From: Accumulibacter sp036625275
GTDB taxonomy: Bacteria; Pseudomonadota; Gammaproteobacteria; Burkholderiales; Rhodocyclaceae
Direction of reading: 5' to 3'
DNA length: 64,000 nucleotides
Assembly (NCBI RefSeq): GCF_036625275.1
Contig: NZ_JAZKUD010000002.1
Coordinates: 1 to 64,000, forward strand
The notes under the pieces are model-generated. The model ran no database searches. It saw only the letters and a program-made list of their open reading frames with translations, and was not told the DNA's origin. Numbering within the stretch: position 1 is the first letter of the stretch; every line of letters begins with the position of its first letter. A program made the position numbers and the translations under genes. Of the stretch, positions 46,589-54,469 are shown piece after piece.

Positions 46589-47527
46589 ATGCTCGCACGT
46601 GTTCTTCGCCTGGCCCTGCTCATTGAGATGGTGCTTTACATGGCCATCGCCAGCTATGGCTTGGCTGCTTCGCCGTCCGCGGCCGCCGGGCTGGCGCTGG
46701 CCGGCGTGCTCTCGCTGCGCGCCGCGTTGATCACGCTCACCTACGGCTATGCCTGGGTCTATCACTCCCCTGCTCCGCGCCTGTCGGTACGCCAGACCGT
46801 GCTGATGGTGCTGGGTGAATACACAGCGATGTTGCTCAGTTTCGTCATGATCTTTCCCTTCGAACGCTGGTGGATGGGTACGGATCGTCTGCAGGCCAGT
46901 ATCGCCAACGCGGCCGGAACTCCTGGCAGGCGCCTGCCGGTGCTGCTGGTCCATGGCTACTTCTGTTCGCGCGCTGCCTGGTGGTGGCTGCGCCGCCGCC
47001 TCGAGGCGGCCGGCTGGACGGTGGCGACGATCAGCCTCGAACCGATCCACGGCAGCATCGAGGATTATGTGGCTCCCCTGGCCAGGCGCATCGATGCCGT
47101 TCTTGCCGAAACCGGCGCCGAACGTGTGCTGCTCGCCGGCCACAGCATGGGTGGGCTGGTGGCACGGGCCTATCTGCAAGGTTGCGGCCATGCGCGGGTC
47201 GCCGGTCTGGTGACTCTCGGAACGCCACACCAGGGCAGTCACCTGGCGCGCATCGGGCCTGGCAGGAATGCCCGTCAGATGCGGCCCGGCAACCCCTGGC
47301 TGCAGAATCTTGCCAATCCGGCGGCGGTGCTCGATACTCTCGCCATTTATAGTCCGCACGACAACTTCGTGATGCCGCAGAGCCATTCGCAATTGCCGGG
47401 TGCCGCCAACGAACCGATCGACGACCTGGGTCACCTGGCGATGCTCTATTCGCCACGCGTGGCGCAGGCGCTGCTGTCCGCATTCGACCGGATGGACACG
47501 CGCAGCAGGCAGGCACCCCGTGTCTGA
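46589..47527 (+). CDS. Membrane-anchored lipase-type alpha/beta hydrolase
   Basis: The 312-residue protein starts at ATG 46589, with GGAG upstream. Three hydrophobic segments fill the first ~90 residues, anchoring it in the inner membrane. The hydrolase part has LLVHGYFCSRAAWWW, then the nucleophile motif GHSMGGLVARAYL near residue 189, and GTPHQGS, typical of triacylglycerol lipases and esterases. A late NFVMP with GHLAML may provide the Asp/His. It follows the GMC gene by 15 bases. Confidence 0.8.
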   Translation: MLARVLRLALLIEMVLYMAIASYGLAASPSAAAGLALAGVLSLRAALITLTYGYAWVYHSPAPRLSVRQTVLMVLGEYTAMLLSFVMIFPFERWWMGTDRLQASIANAAGTPGRRLPVLLVHGYFCSRAAWWWLRRRLEAAGWTVATISLEPIHGSIEDYVAPLARRIDAVLAETGAERVLLAGHSMGGLVARAYLQGCGHARVAGLVTLGTPHQGSHLARIGPGRNARQMRPGNPWLQNLANPAAVLDTLAIYSPHDNFVMPQSHSQLPGAANEPIDDLGHLAMLYSPRVAQALLSAFDRMDTRSRQAPRV

Positions 47528-47534
47528 GCGGGCA

Positions 47535-48239
47535 ATGAAGCGGCTGGCCCAGTTCGCAGCACAGTGCTGCTTGCTGCTGTCCGTGCCGGCAGCGGTGCCG
47601 GCACAGGAGGTCTTTGTCACGCGCGGCGCCGGCAGTCCGATGTATTCCGACCAGCCGCAAGCAGGCGCCAAACCGGTACTCCTGCCCGAACTGAACATCA
47701 GCAAACCGGTGCCGGTCCCCAAAGTGGCTGCCCCGGCTGCCAGCCGGGTCTCCAGGGAAAGCGACCAGCCCGCGGCAGCGGTGCCTGCCTACCACAGGTT
47801 CAGCATCGTTGAGCCTGCCAATGATGGCAGTGTCGCCGCCAACAATGCCTTGTTCGAGGTACGGGTCGCCATGGAACCTACCCTGCAACTGGGCAACGGG
47901 CATGCCATCACGGTCAGCATCAACGGTCGTCCCGTCGGCCAGCGCTTCACCACCAATGAATTCATGATTCCCCCCGAGTTCTGGGGAGACACGCTGCCGC
48001 CGACCAACCAGCGCTACCAGCTTGACGCCGCGATCGTCGATGGCCACGGCAACGTGCTCAAACAGGCCGTGCCAGTGACCTTTTATCTGCGCCATCTTGC
48101 CGTCTGGCATCCGCGACGGCCGCCGCGGCCGATGCCGCTGCCGATGCCCGTGCAGAAGCCGCCGCCAACGTTTGGGAAGTTCGAGCAGCCGGGCAAGCCT
48201 CCTTTGAACGTCAAGCCGCCCGTCCGGTCAGAGCCGTAG
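47535..48239 (+). CDS. Secreted Pro-rich protein
   Basis: The 234-residue protein starts at ATG 47535 (a GTG at 47520 is possible and would overlap the lipase stop). It has a signal peptide (RLAQFAAQCCLLLSVPAAVPA). Residues ~25-60 are DUF4124-like (VTRGAGSPMYSDQPQAG). The middle is a beta-sandwich-like domain (FSIVEPANDGSV, VTVSINGRPVG), and the C-terminal tail is Pro-rich. The function is unknown. It ends the aldehyde dehydrogenase operon. Confidence 0.7.
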   Translation: MKRLAQFAAQCCLLLSVPAAVPAQEVFVTRGAGSPMYSDQPQAGAKPVLLPELNISKPVPVPKVAAPAASRVSRESDQPAAAVPAYHRFSIVEPANDGSVAANNALFEVRVAMEPTLQLGNGHAITVSINGRPVGQRFTTNEFMIPPEFWGDTLPPTNQRYQLDAAIVDGHGNVLKQAVPVTFYLRHLAVWHPRRPPRPMPLPMPVQKPPPTFGKFEQPGKPPLNVKPPVRSEP

Positions 48240-48331
48240 CCATAGGGTGAAAACCCCCAGGGCGCATTCCGCCCCCTCCCTGCTCCATCCGCACCGGGTT
48301 CCCGAATGAGATTGTCGGGCCAGTCCGTGCA

Positions 48332-49279
48332 TCACGGCTGTATGCATTCGTAGCGGATCAGATCAGGGTCATTGGCGGTGACCGCCTTTCCAAGGCAGAT
48401 GATGCCCCGATCGTGCAGGGTAAACTCCTCGCGCTGCACGAAGAAACGCGAGCCATTGTTCAGCAGGACATAGGTACCGTTGGTGCTGCCATCGACCAGG
48501 ATGAATTTGCCCTGTCGGAATTCGATGTCGGCATGGGTACGGGAAACCCGGTCCTGATCTACTACCAGATGGTTCCTGTCGCCGCGCCCGATGGTAAAGA
48601 TGTGGGAGTCGGGCATCACCTCGTACGTCTTGTTGTGGTATTCGAGAATCAGGCGGGCGAACAACAGGCTGCGTACTTCATCCTGTTGTTCGATGCTGAC
48701 GAGTTGTGTCAGGCTGGAGGGCTCCTGCCAGATCACTTCGACAATCTCCAACTCATCCAGTTTGCCCCGGACACGCGACCAACCGAGACTGCGGGTCATC
48801 AGTTCGAGGTTGTCCGGCAACTGGTGAACCACCTCGCGAGTGGTGATGATCTGGTCGGCTTTGGCCAGGGCAACCATACGAGCTGCCACATTGACCGCGT
48901 CCCCGAACAGATCGCTGGGCTCGACCAGGACGGACCCGTGTTGCAGGCCAATCCTGACAGCGATGTCGAATTCCAGCAAGTAGGAATCATCCTTGATCGT
49001 GGAGTGCATCTCACAGGCAGCCTGCAACGCTCGTGCTGCGTCCGGAAAGCGGCTCATGATCTCGTCGCCGATGGTTTTGACCACTGTTCCGTCGAACTCG
49101 GCAGTCTTGGCCTTGAGCAACTCGAGAACCCGGCTCTCGATCTGCCGCGCCTGCAAATTGCCATATTTTTCGAACAAGCGGGTACTGCCGCAGATATCGG
49201 CAAACAGCACGGTTGCCGATATCTGTTGGCGTACTGCCGTTCGATCGCCCGCTGCGGACAACTGCTTGGGCACTTTCAT
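48332..49279 (-). CDS. Class III nucleotide cyclase with FHA domain
   Basis: The 315-residue protein is started at ATG 49279, with GGAAG about seven bases upstream; the frame continues open beyond but without a good site. The class III cyclase domain has TVLFADICGSTRLF and VKTIGDEIMSRF, both metal-binding Asp positions, and LFGDAVNVAARM. The C-terminal FHA domain has FTIGRGDRNHLVV, VSRTHADIEF and STNGTYV, a phosphothreonine-binding fold. It could make cAMP or cGMP in response to phosphoprotein binding. Soluble, no membrane segment. Confidence 0.85.
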   Translation of the reverse strand: MKVPKQLSAAGDRTAVRQQISATVLFADICGSTRLFEKYGNLQARQIESRVLELLKAKTAEFDGTVVKTIGDEIMSRFPDAARALQAACEMHSTIKDDSYLLEFDIAVRIGLQHGSVLVEPSDLFGDAVNVAARMVALAKADQIITTREVVHQLPDNLELMTRSLGWSRVRGKLDELEIVEVIWQEPSSLTQLVSIEQQDEVRSLLFARLILEYHNKTYEVMPDSHIFTIGRGDRNHLVVDQDRVSRTHADIEFRQGKFILVDGSTNGTYVLLNNGSRFFVQREEFTLHDRGIICLGKAVTANDPDLIRYECIQP

Positions 49280-49638
49280 GTCGATCTTCCGAGTTCCCAT
49301 AGGCCAGAGCGTCAGATACCCATTTCCCGAGCTCGTGAATGTTCCATCAACCGCCGCATTTTCGGACGCGCAGCAGCTTCGTCTCCTTGCTGAAAACAGT
49401 TCGAGCAGAATCTGCCGGTTTTGCAGTGCGCGCAGAAACCTCGACTCGCACGGATGATACTCCTGATCGGACATTCCGGCGCATTCGGTGCCAATCGGAG
49501 GTACGATCGAAAGTAGTGGACGCCTCGGTTGGTGGTAATCCTCTGGATCCCTGAAAGGCCCTATTTGCGTCCCTTCGGCCTGCTGAAAACAGCGGTTTGG
49601 CTCCTCTGTCCAACACTTTCGATCGCACCCGCCAATCG
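49280..49638. other. Intergenic region beyond the cyclase start
   Basis: The stretch holds an in-frame extension of the cyclase that I judge untranslated for lack of a good start site, and no other gene. Promoters for the cyclase should lie here, but no clear -35/-10 pair is visible. Confidence 0.35.
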
Positions 49639-49753
49639 GCAGCAGTTCTCATTTTGAAGCAGACCGGCTAAATTGTGCGGTTTGAAGCTTCTGAGGAAGA
49701 CTCCTCCCGTTCCAGCATAGCGCCGGGCATTCAGCCAAAATGAGAATTGCTGA
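49639..49753. mobile_element. MITE-like element with 18-bp inverted repeats
   Basis: Ends at 49639-49656 and 49736-49753 are inverted repeats matching 16 of 18 positions (GCAGCAGTTCTCATTTTG against TCAGCAATTCTCATTTTG). The 115-base element has no gene. TTCTCATTTT-type ends resemble non-coding ends of IS21-like elements, but that is a recollection and not tested here. Confidence 0.45.
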
Positions 49754-49800
49754 CGAAATTTCGGGGAAACCTCAGTGGGTAAACGGGTAGTTAATGTCGA

Positions 49801-49850
49801 AGTCGCGTATGCGACTCACGAACCCCCTCCCCCTCGCGGGGGAGGGGGAG
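49801..49850. repeat. GC-rich palindromic repeats (REP-like)
   Basis: Two dyads stand in tandem: AGTCGCGTATGCGACT at 49801-49816 and CCCCCTCCCCCTCGCGGGGGAGGGGG at 49823-49848. The second is a near-perfect hairpin with arms of ~11 bases. Such C/G-run hairpins are common in Betaproteobacteria as scattered intergenic repeats. Confidence 0.5.
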
Positions 49851-49855
49851 AGAGA

Positions 49856-49905
49856 AACGGTCATGACTTTCATGATCGGGGGTGCCTGGAAAAGTCATGA
49901 CCGTT
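49856..49905. promoter_or_regulatory. 15-bp perfect inverted repeat with two GTCATGAC palindromes
   Basis: Arms AACGGTCATGACTTT (49856-49870) and AAAGTCATGACCGTT (49891-49905) are exact inverted repeats with a 20-base spacer. Each arm holds the 8-bp palindrome GTCATGAC, 34 bases apart. The repeat ends 29 bases before the dehydrogenase start and may be an operator pair or an attenuator hairpin. Confidence 0.45.
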
Positions 49906-49934
49906 AGAATGCACTCTTTGGCGGCAAAGTCCCC

Positions 49935-52900
49935 ATGAACGCACGTCTGCGCGAGATCCCTTACAACTACACTTCATTCTCCGACCGCGAGATCGTCATT
50001 CGCCTGCTCGGGCCGGAAAACTGGGCGCTGCTTGACGAATTGCGTGCCGAACGCGTCACCGGCCGCTCGGCGCGGATGCTCTATGAGGTACTCGGCGACA
50101 TCTGGGTGGTGCAGCGCAACCCTTACCTGGAAGACGACCTGCTCGCCAACCGCGAGCGCTGCAGCGCCTTGGTCGAGGCGCTGCGCCACCGCCTGCGCGA
50201 AATCGGCAAACGGCGGCAGGGCAATGCCAAGGTGCTGCAGTTGATTCTCGCGGCCGAGGCAGCGGTCAATCGTTTTGCACAGCATTTCGACGATACCGCC
50301 CGACTGCGTACACGGGTCCGGAGGGTGTTGAGCCGGCATACGCGTCGCGACAACATCGCTTTCGATGGTCTGTCCCGCGTCTCGCACGTGACAGACGCGA
50401 CCGACTGGCGGATCGAGTACCCTTTCGTCGTCCTCTATCCGGACAGCGAGGAGGAGATGGCTCCGCTGGTGCGTGGCTGCATCGAACTCGGGCTGACGAT
50501 CATTCCGCGCGGCGGCGGCACCGGTTATACCGGCGGCGCCATCCCGTTGACGGCGCGCTCGGCGGTGATCAACACCGAGAAACTGATCGACATCGGCACC
50601 GTCGAAGAGCGGCTGCTGGCAGGTTGCGATCGCCCAGTGGCGACCATCCGTACCGGCGCCGGCGTCGTCACGGCTCGCGTTTCGGAGGCCGCAGCAGCGG
50701 CCGGGAGCGTCTTTGCCGTTGACCCGACATCGGCGGAAGCGTCGTGCATCGGTGGCAACATCGCGATGAACGCCGGCGGCAAGAAAGCCGTGCTCTGGGG
50801 AACTGCCCTCGACAACCTGGCGTGGTGGAAGATGATCGACCCGAGTGGTCACGTACTGGAAGTAACACGCGTACACCACAATTTCGGCAAGATTCACGAA
50901 CAGGAACTGGCACGCTTCGAGATCAAACGTTTTCGCAAGGACGGCAGAACACTCTACGGAACGCCGGAAATCCTGGAAATCCCGGGCGCCCGTTTTCGCA
51001 AGGCCGGCCTCGGCAAGGACGTGACCGACAAGTTCCTGTCCGGTCTGCCGGGCGTCCAGAAGGAAGGGACCGATGGCCTGATTGTCGCTGCCCGCTGGAT
51101 CCTGCATCGGATGCCAGCACACACGCGCACCGTCTGCCTGGAGTTCTTCGGACAGGTGCGCGAGGCAGTGCCGGCGATTGTCGATATCACCGATTACTTC
51201 AAGCCAGGTGGTGCCGGCAGGGTGGCCGGGGTGCTGCTCGCCGGCCTCGAACACCTCGACGAGCGCTATCTGCGGGCCGTCGGCTACGCCACCAAGGCCA
51301 AGCGCAAGGCGGAAACCGCAGGCCGGCCGAAAATGGTTCTGATTGGCGATATCGTTGGTGACGACGAGACGGCGGTAATGACGGCCGCGTCGGAAGTGGT
51401 ACGTCTGTGCAACCTGCGCGGTGCCGAGGGGTTCATCGCCGTCGATGCCGAGACGCGCAAGAAATTCTGGCTCGATCGCTCGCGCACCGCAGCCATTTCA
51501 CGCCATACCAACGCCTTCAAGTTGAATGAAGACGTGGTGATTCCACTGCCGCGCATGGGCGAGTACTGCGATGGAGTCGAGCGCATCAACATCGAGTTGT
51601 CGATCAGGAACAAGCTGTCGCTGTGCGCTGCACTGACGGAATTCCTGCGTGGCGACCTGCCCCTGCATCGTGGCGACGCCGACCTCGACAGGGAGCTGCT
51701 GATCGGCGATCGGCGAACCGCAGCGCTGGACGCTGTCACCAGCGTACAGACACGCTGGCAATGGCTGCTCGAAAATCTCGATCTACCCCTGCCACAGGCC
51801 GAGACGCAGTTTGCCGATCTGGGCATCCGCGTCGATGCGCTAAAAAACCGCGCTGCCATGCCGACGCTCTTCCATCGCCTGCAGGATTACTCGCTGCGCG
51901 TCTCGTGGAAGAAAGAACTCCAGCCGCAGCTCGAAGCGATTTTCGATGGCCTGGTCTATCGACCCGTACGCGAACGCATCGTCGCCATCCATCAGGAGGT
52001 TCTGCGCAGCCGCCTGTTCGTCGCGTTGCACATGCACGCCGGTGACGGCAATGTGCATACCAACATCCCGGTCAACTCGGACCATTACGACATGCTGCAG
52101 GCGGCTTATGCAGTGGTCGCGCGCATCATGGCGCTGGCACGGGCGCTCGACGGCGTCGTCTCGGGCGAGCATGGCATCGGCATCACCAAACTCGAGTTCC
52201 TGAGCGAGGACGAGATTCGGCCGTTCCGCGCTTACAAGGCGAGGATCGATCCGGACGGCCGTTTCAACCAGGGCAAGTTACTCCCCGGCGCCGATCTGGC
52301 GAAGGCCTACACGCCCTCGTTCTCGCTGCTCGGCACCGAGTCGCTGATCATGGAGCAATCGGAGATCGGTAACATCTCGACGATGATCAAGGACTGCCTG
52401 CGCTGTGGCAAGTGCAAGCCGGTCTGTTCCACGCATGTGCCGCGCGCCAACCTGCTCTATTCGCCACGCAACAAGATCCTGGCTACTTCCCTGCTGATCG
52501 AGGCCTTTCTCTACGAGGAACAGACTCGCCGCGGCGTCTCGCTCAGACATTTTGACGAGTTCAATGACGTCGCCGATCACTGCACGATCTGCCACAAGTG
52601 CCTCACCCCCTGCCCGGTCGACATCGATTTCGGCAATGTTTCGATCAGGATGCGCAATCTGCTGCGTGAACAGGGCAAGAAGAGGTTCGTTCCGGCGAAA
52701 GCCGCGGCGATGGCTTTCCTGACGATCAAGGACCCGGCGACGATCAAGCTGGTCCGCAAGCTGATGATCGACTGGGGCTACCGAGCGCAGCGCCTGGCCT
52801 ACCGACTGGCGAGGTCCTGGCACCTGCTCCAGAGCCAGACCCGGCAACCGCCAGCGACGCTGGGTTCGCCCACGCTCAGAGCACAGGTCATCCATTTCAT

Positions 52901-53810
52901 CAATAAACCGATGCCGGGCGGACTGCCCAAACGGACTGCCCGCGCCCTGCTCGATATCGAAGACGACAAGGTCGTGCCGATCATTCGCGACCCCCTCAAG
53001 ATCAGCGCACCGGATTACGATGGTGACGCGGTATTCTACTTTCCGGGTTGCGGCTCCGAGCGTCTGTTCTCGCAGGTCGCCCTGGCCACCCAGGCGATCC
53101 TCTACGAGATCGGCGCACAAACGGTTCTGCCGCCGGGCTACCTGTGCTGCGGCTATCCCCAGACGGCCGCTGGCGAGGCCGATCAGGGGCAGCGGATCAC
53201 CACCGACAACCGGGTGCTTTTCCACCGTGTCGCCAACACACTCAACTATCTCGACATCCGGACGGTCATCGTCTCCTGTGGCACCTGCATGGACCAGCTC
53301 GAAAAATACCACTTCGAGCAGATCTTTCCTGGCTGCCGCCTGCTGGACATCCACGAATATTTGCTGGAGAAGGGAGTCCGGGTTGATGGGGTCAGCGGTA
53401 CCCGCTATATGTATCACGACCCCTGCCACGCACCGATGAGGACGATACCGGGCATCAAGGTGGTCAACAGTCTGATGGGACAGCCAGTCGATCTCTCCGA
53501 ACGCTGCTGCGGCGAATCCGGAACGCTGGCGGTTACGCGCCCCGACGTGTCCACGCAGGTGCGCTTCCGCAAGCAGGAGGAGATCGAAAAAGGCACCAGC
53601 CGACTGCGCTCCGATGGTTTCACTGGCGACATCAAGGTGCTCACCTCCTGCCCATCGTGCCTGCAGGGCCTGTCCCGCTACCACAATGACACCGGCACAC
53701 AGGCGGACTACATCGTTGTCGAGATGGTCAAGCGGCTGCTCGGTGAGGACTGGATGGCGCAATACGTCCACAAGGCCAACAACGGCGGTATCGAGCGCGT
53801 TCTTCTGTAG
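49935..53810 (+). CDS. DUF3683 FAD-linked oxidoreductase fused to Fe-S/CCG subunit (D-lactate/glycolate dehydrogenase-like)
   Basis: The 1291-residue protein begins with a DUF3683 head (LREIPYNYTSFSDREIV). An FAD-binding oxidase follows (PRGGGTGYTGGAIP near residue 190) with HMHAGDGNVHTNIP near 700. Two 4Fe-4S motifs follow: Cys821, 824, 827, 831 and Cys883, 886, 889, 893. Two CCG regions close the protein (FPGCGSERLF with LCCGYPQTAAG at ~1035-1075, and ERCCGESGT at ~1190). This single-chain fusion of flavin and Fe-S subunits is typical of betaproteobacteria. It feeds electrons from a 2-hydroxy acid to the respiratory chain; lactate or glycolate is inferred. Confidence 0.9.
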   Translation: MNARLREIPYNYTSFSDREIVIRLLGPENWALLDELRAERVTGRSARMLYEVLGDIWVVQRNPYLEDDLLANRERCSALVEALRHRLREIGKRRQGNAKVLQLILAAEAAVNRFAQHFDDTARLRTRVRRVLSRHTRRDNIAFDGLSRVSHVTDATDWRIEYPFVVLYPDSEEEMAPLVRGCIELGLTIIPRGGGTGYTGGAIPLTARSAVINTEKLIDIGTVEERLLAGCDRPVATIRTGAGVVTARVSEAAAAAGSVFAVDPTSAEASCIGGNIAMNAGGKKAVLWGTALDNLAWWKMIDPSGHVLEVTRVHHNFGKIHEQELARFEIKRFRKDGRTLYGTPEILEIPGARFRKAGLGKDVTDKFLSGLPGVQKEGTDGLIVAARWILHRMPAHTRTVCLEFFGQVREAVPAIVDITDYFKPGGAGRVAGVLLAGLEHLDERYLRAVGYATKAKRKAETAGRPKMVLIGDIVGDDETAVMTAASEVVRLCNLRGAEGFIAVDAETRKKFWLDRSRTAAISRHTNAFKLNEDVVIPLPRMGEYCDGVERINIELSIRNKLSLCAALTEFLRGDLPLHRGDADLDRELLIGDRRTAALDAVTSVQTRWQWLLENLDLPLPQAETQFADLGIRVDALKNRAAMPTLFHRLQDYSLRVSWKKELQPQLEAIFDGLVYRPVRERIVAIHQEVLRSRLFVALHMHAGDGNVHTNIPVNSDHYDMLQAAYAVVARIMALARALDGVVSGEHGIGITKLEFLSEDEIRPFRAYKARIDPDGRFNQGKLLPGADLAKAYTPSFSLLGTESLIMEQSEIGNISTMIKDCLRCGKCKPVCSTHVPRANLLYSPRNKILATSLLIEAFLYEEQTRRGVSLRHFDEFNDVADHCTICHKCLTPCPVDIDFGNVSIRMRNLLREQGKKRFVPAKAAAMAFLTIKDPATIKLVRKLMIDWGYRAQRLAYRLARSWHLLQSQTRQPPATLGSPTLRAQVIHFINKPMPGGLPKRTARALLDIEDDKVVPIIRDPLKISAPDYDGDAVFYFPGCGSERLFSQVALATQAILYEIGAQTVLPPGYLCCGYPQTAAGEADQGQRITTDNRVLFHRVANTLNYLDIRTVIVSCGTCMDQLEKYHFEQIFPGCRLLDIHEYLLEKGVRVDGVSGTRYMYHDPCHAPMRTIPGIKVVNSLMGQPVDLSERCCGESGTLAVTRPDVSTQVRFRKQEEIEKGTSRLRSDGFTGDIKVLTSCPSCLQGLSRYHNDTGTQADYIVVEMVKRLLGEDWMAQYVHKANNGGIERVLL

Positions 53811-53821
53811 CTCCAAGACTC

Positions 53822-53868
53822 AAAGGGGAAGGAATGGAGCGACAGGCCAGTCACACGATTCCCCTTTC
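53822..53868. terminator. Hairpin downstream of the FAD/Fe-S oxidoreductase
   Basis: Arms AAAGGGGAA (53822-53830) and TTCCCCTTT (53859-53867) lie just after the stop at 53810. The loop is long (28 bases) and no T-run follows, so it is a weak terminator candidate. Confidence 0.35.
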
Positions 53869-54009
53869 ACCCGCGCCGAACTGGACATCCCTGTCCCTTC
53901 ATCACATCTCCCCTTCCGTGACCTAGTTCCTCTCGCTGACTGCCCTGGTGGCTTATTGTGGAATCCTGGATGGCGCATCGGCGCCCTGAAATCTGCAAGG
54001 AGTCAGCAA

Positions 54010-54444
54010 GTGTTCGAATACGATTTTGAGGATTGCGAACTATGCGAATTGCCGGAAGGCGAAGTGGTATGGGAAAGCGACCTGTGTCGCGTCGTCATGG
54101 TTGGTGACCCGGATTACCCCGGCTTCTGCCGCATCATTCTGCACCGGCCTATGCGCGAGATGACCGACCTGCCTCAGAAGGAAAGGATGCAGTTCATGAG
54201 CGTGCTATTTGCCGTGGAGAGCGCGGTCCGAACCTTGTACCAACCGGACAAGATCAATCTCGCGAGCCTGGGCAATATGATGACGCCGCACGTTCATTGG
54301 CACCTGATCCCTCGCTGGCGAGACGACAGGCATTTCCCCAATGCTGTCAGGACGAAACCGCCACGGCAGAATAGCCCACGTCGCCCCCTCGTTGACAGGC
54401 AGCAACTGGGTGACCAGATCATCGCCGCCATGCGTACCAGATAG
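54010..54444 (+). CDS. HIT-family hydrolase
   Basis: The 144-residue protein is started at GTG 54010, with AAGGAG eight bases upstream. It has the HIT signature HVHWHLIPRW near residue 95, with the preceding ASLGNMMTPH. A Cys pair near the N-terminus (DCELCEL) may bind zinc. HIT proteins hydrolyse nucleotide phosphoramidates or related adenylated compounds. The next gene begins 25 bases later. Confidence 0.85.
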   Translation: MFEYDFEDCELCELPEGEVVWESDLCRVVMVGDPDYPGFCRIILHRPMREMTDLPQKERMQFMSVLFAVESAVRTLYQPDKINLASLGNMMTPHVHWHLIPRWRDDRHFPNAVRTKPPRQNSPRRPLVDRQQLGDQIIAAMRTR

Positions 54445-54469
54445 CCTGATAGAACCAGCAGTGAAAACC

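Noticed and set aside
49280..49474. A 65-residue N-terminal extension of the cyclase
   Set aside because: The extra residues look non-conserved and their start lacks a ribosome-binding site, whereas ATG 49279 has GGAAG.
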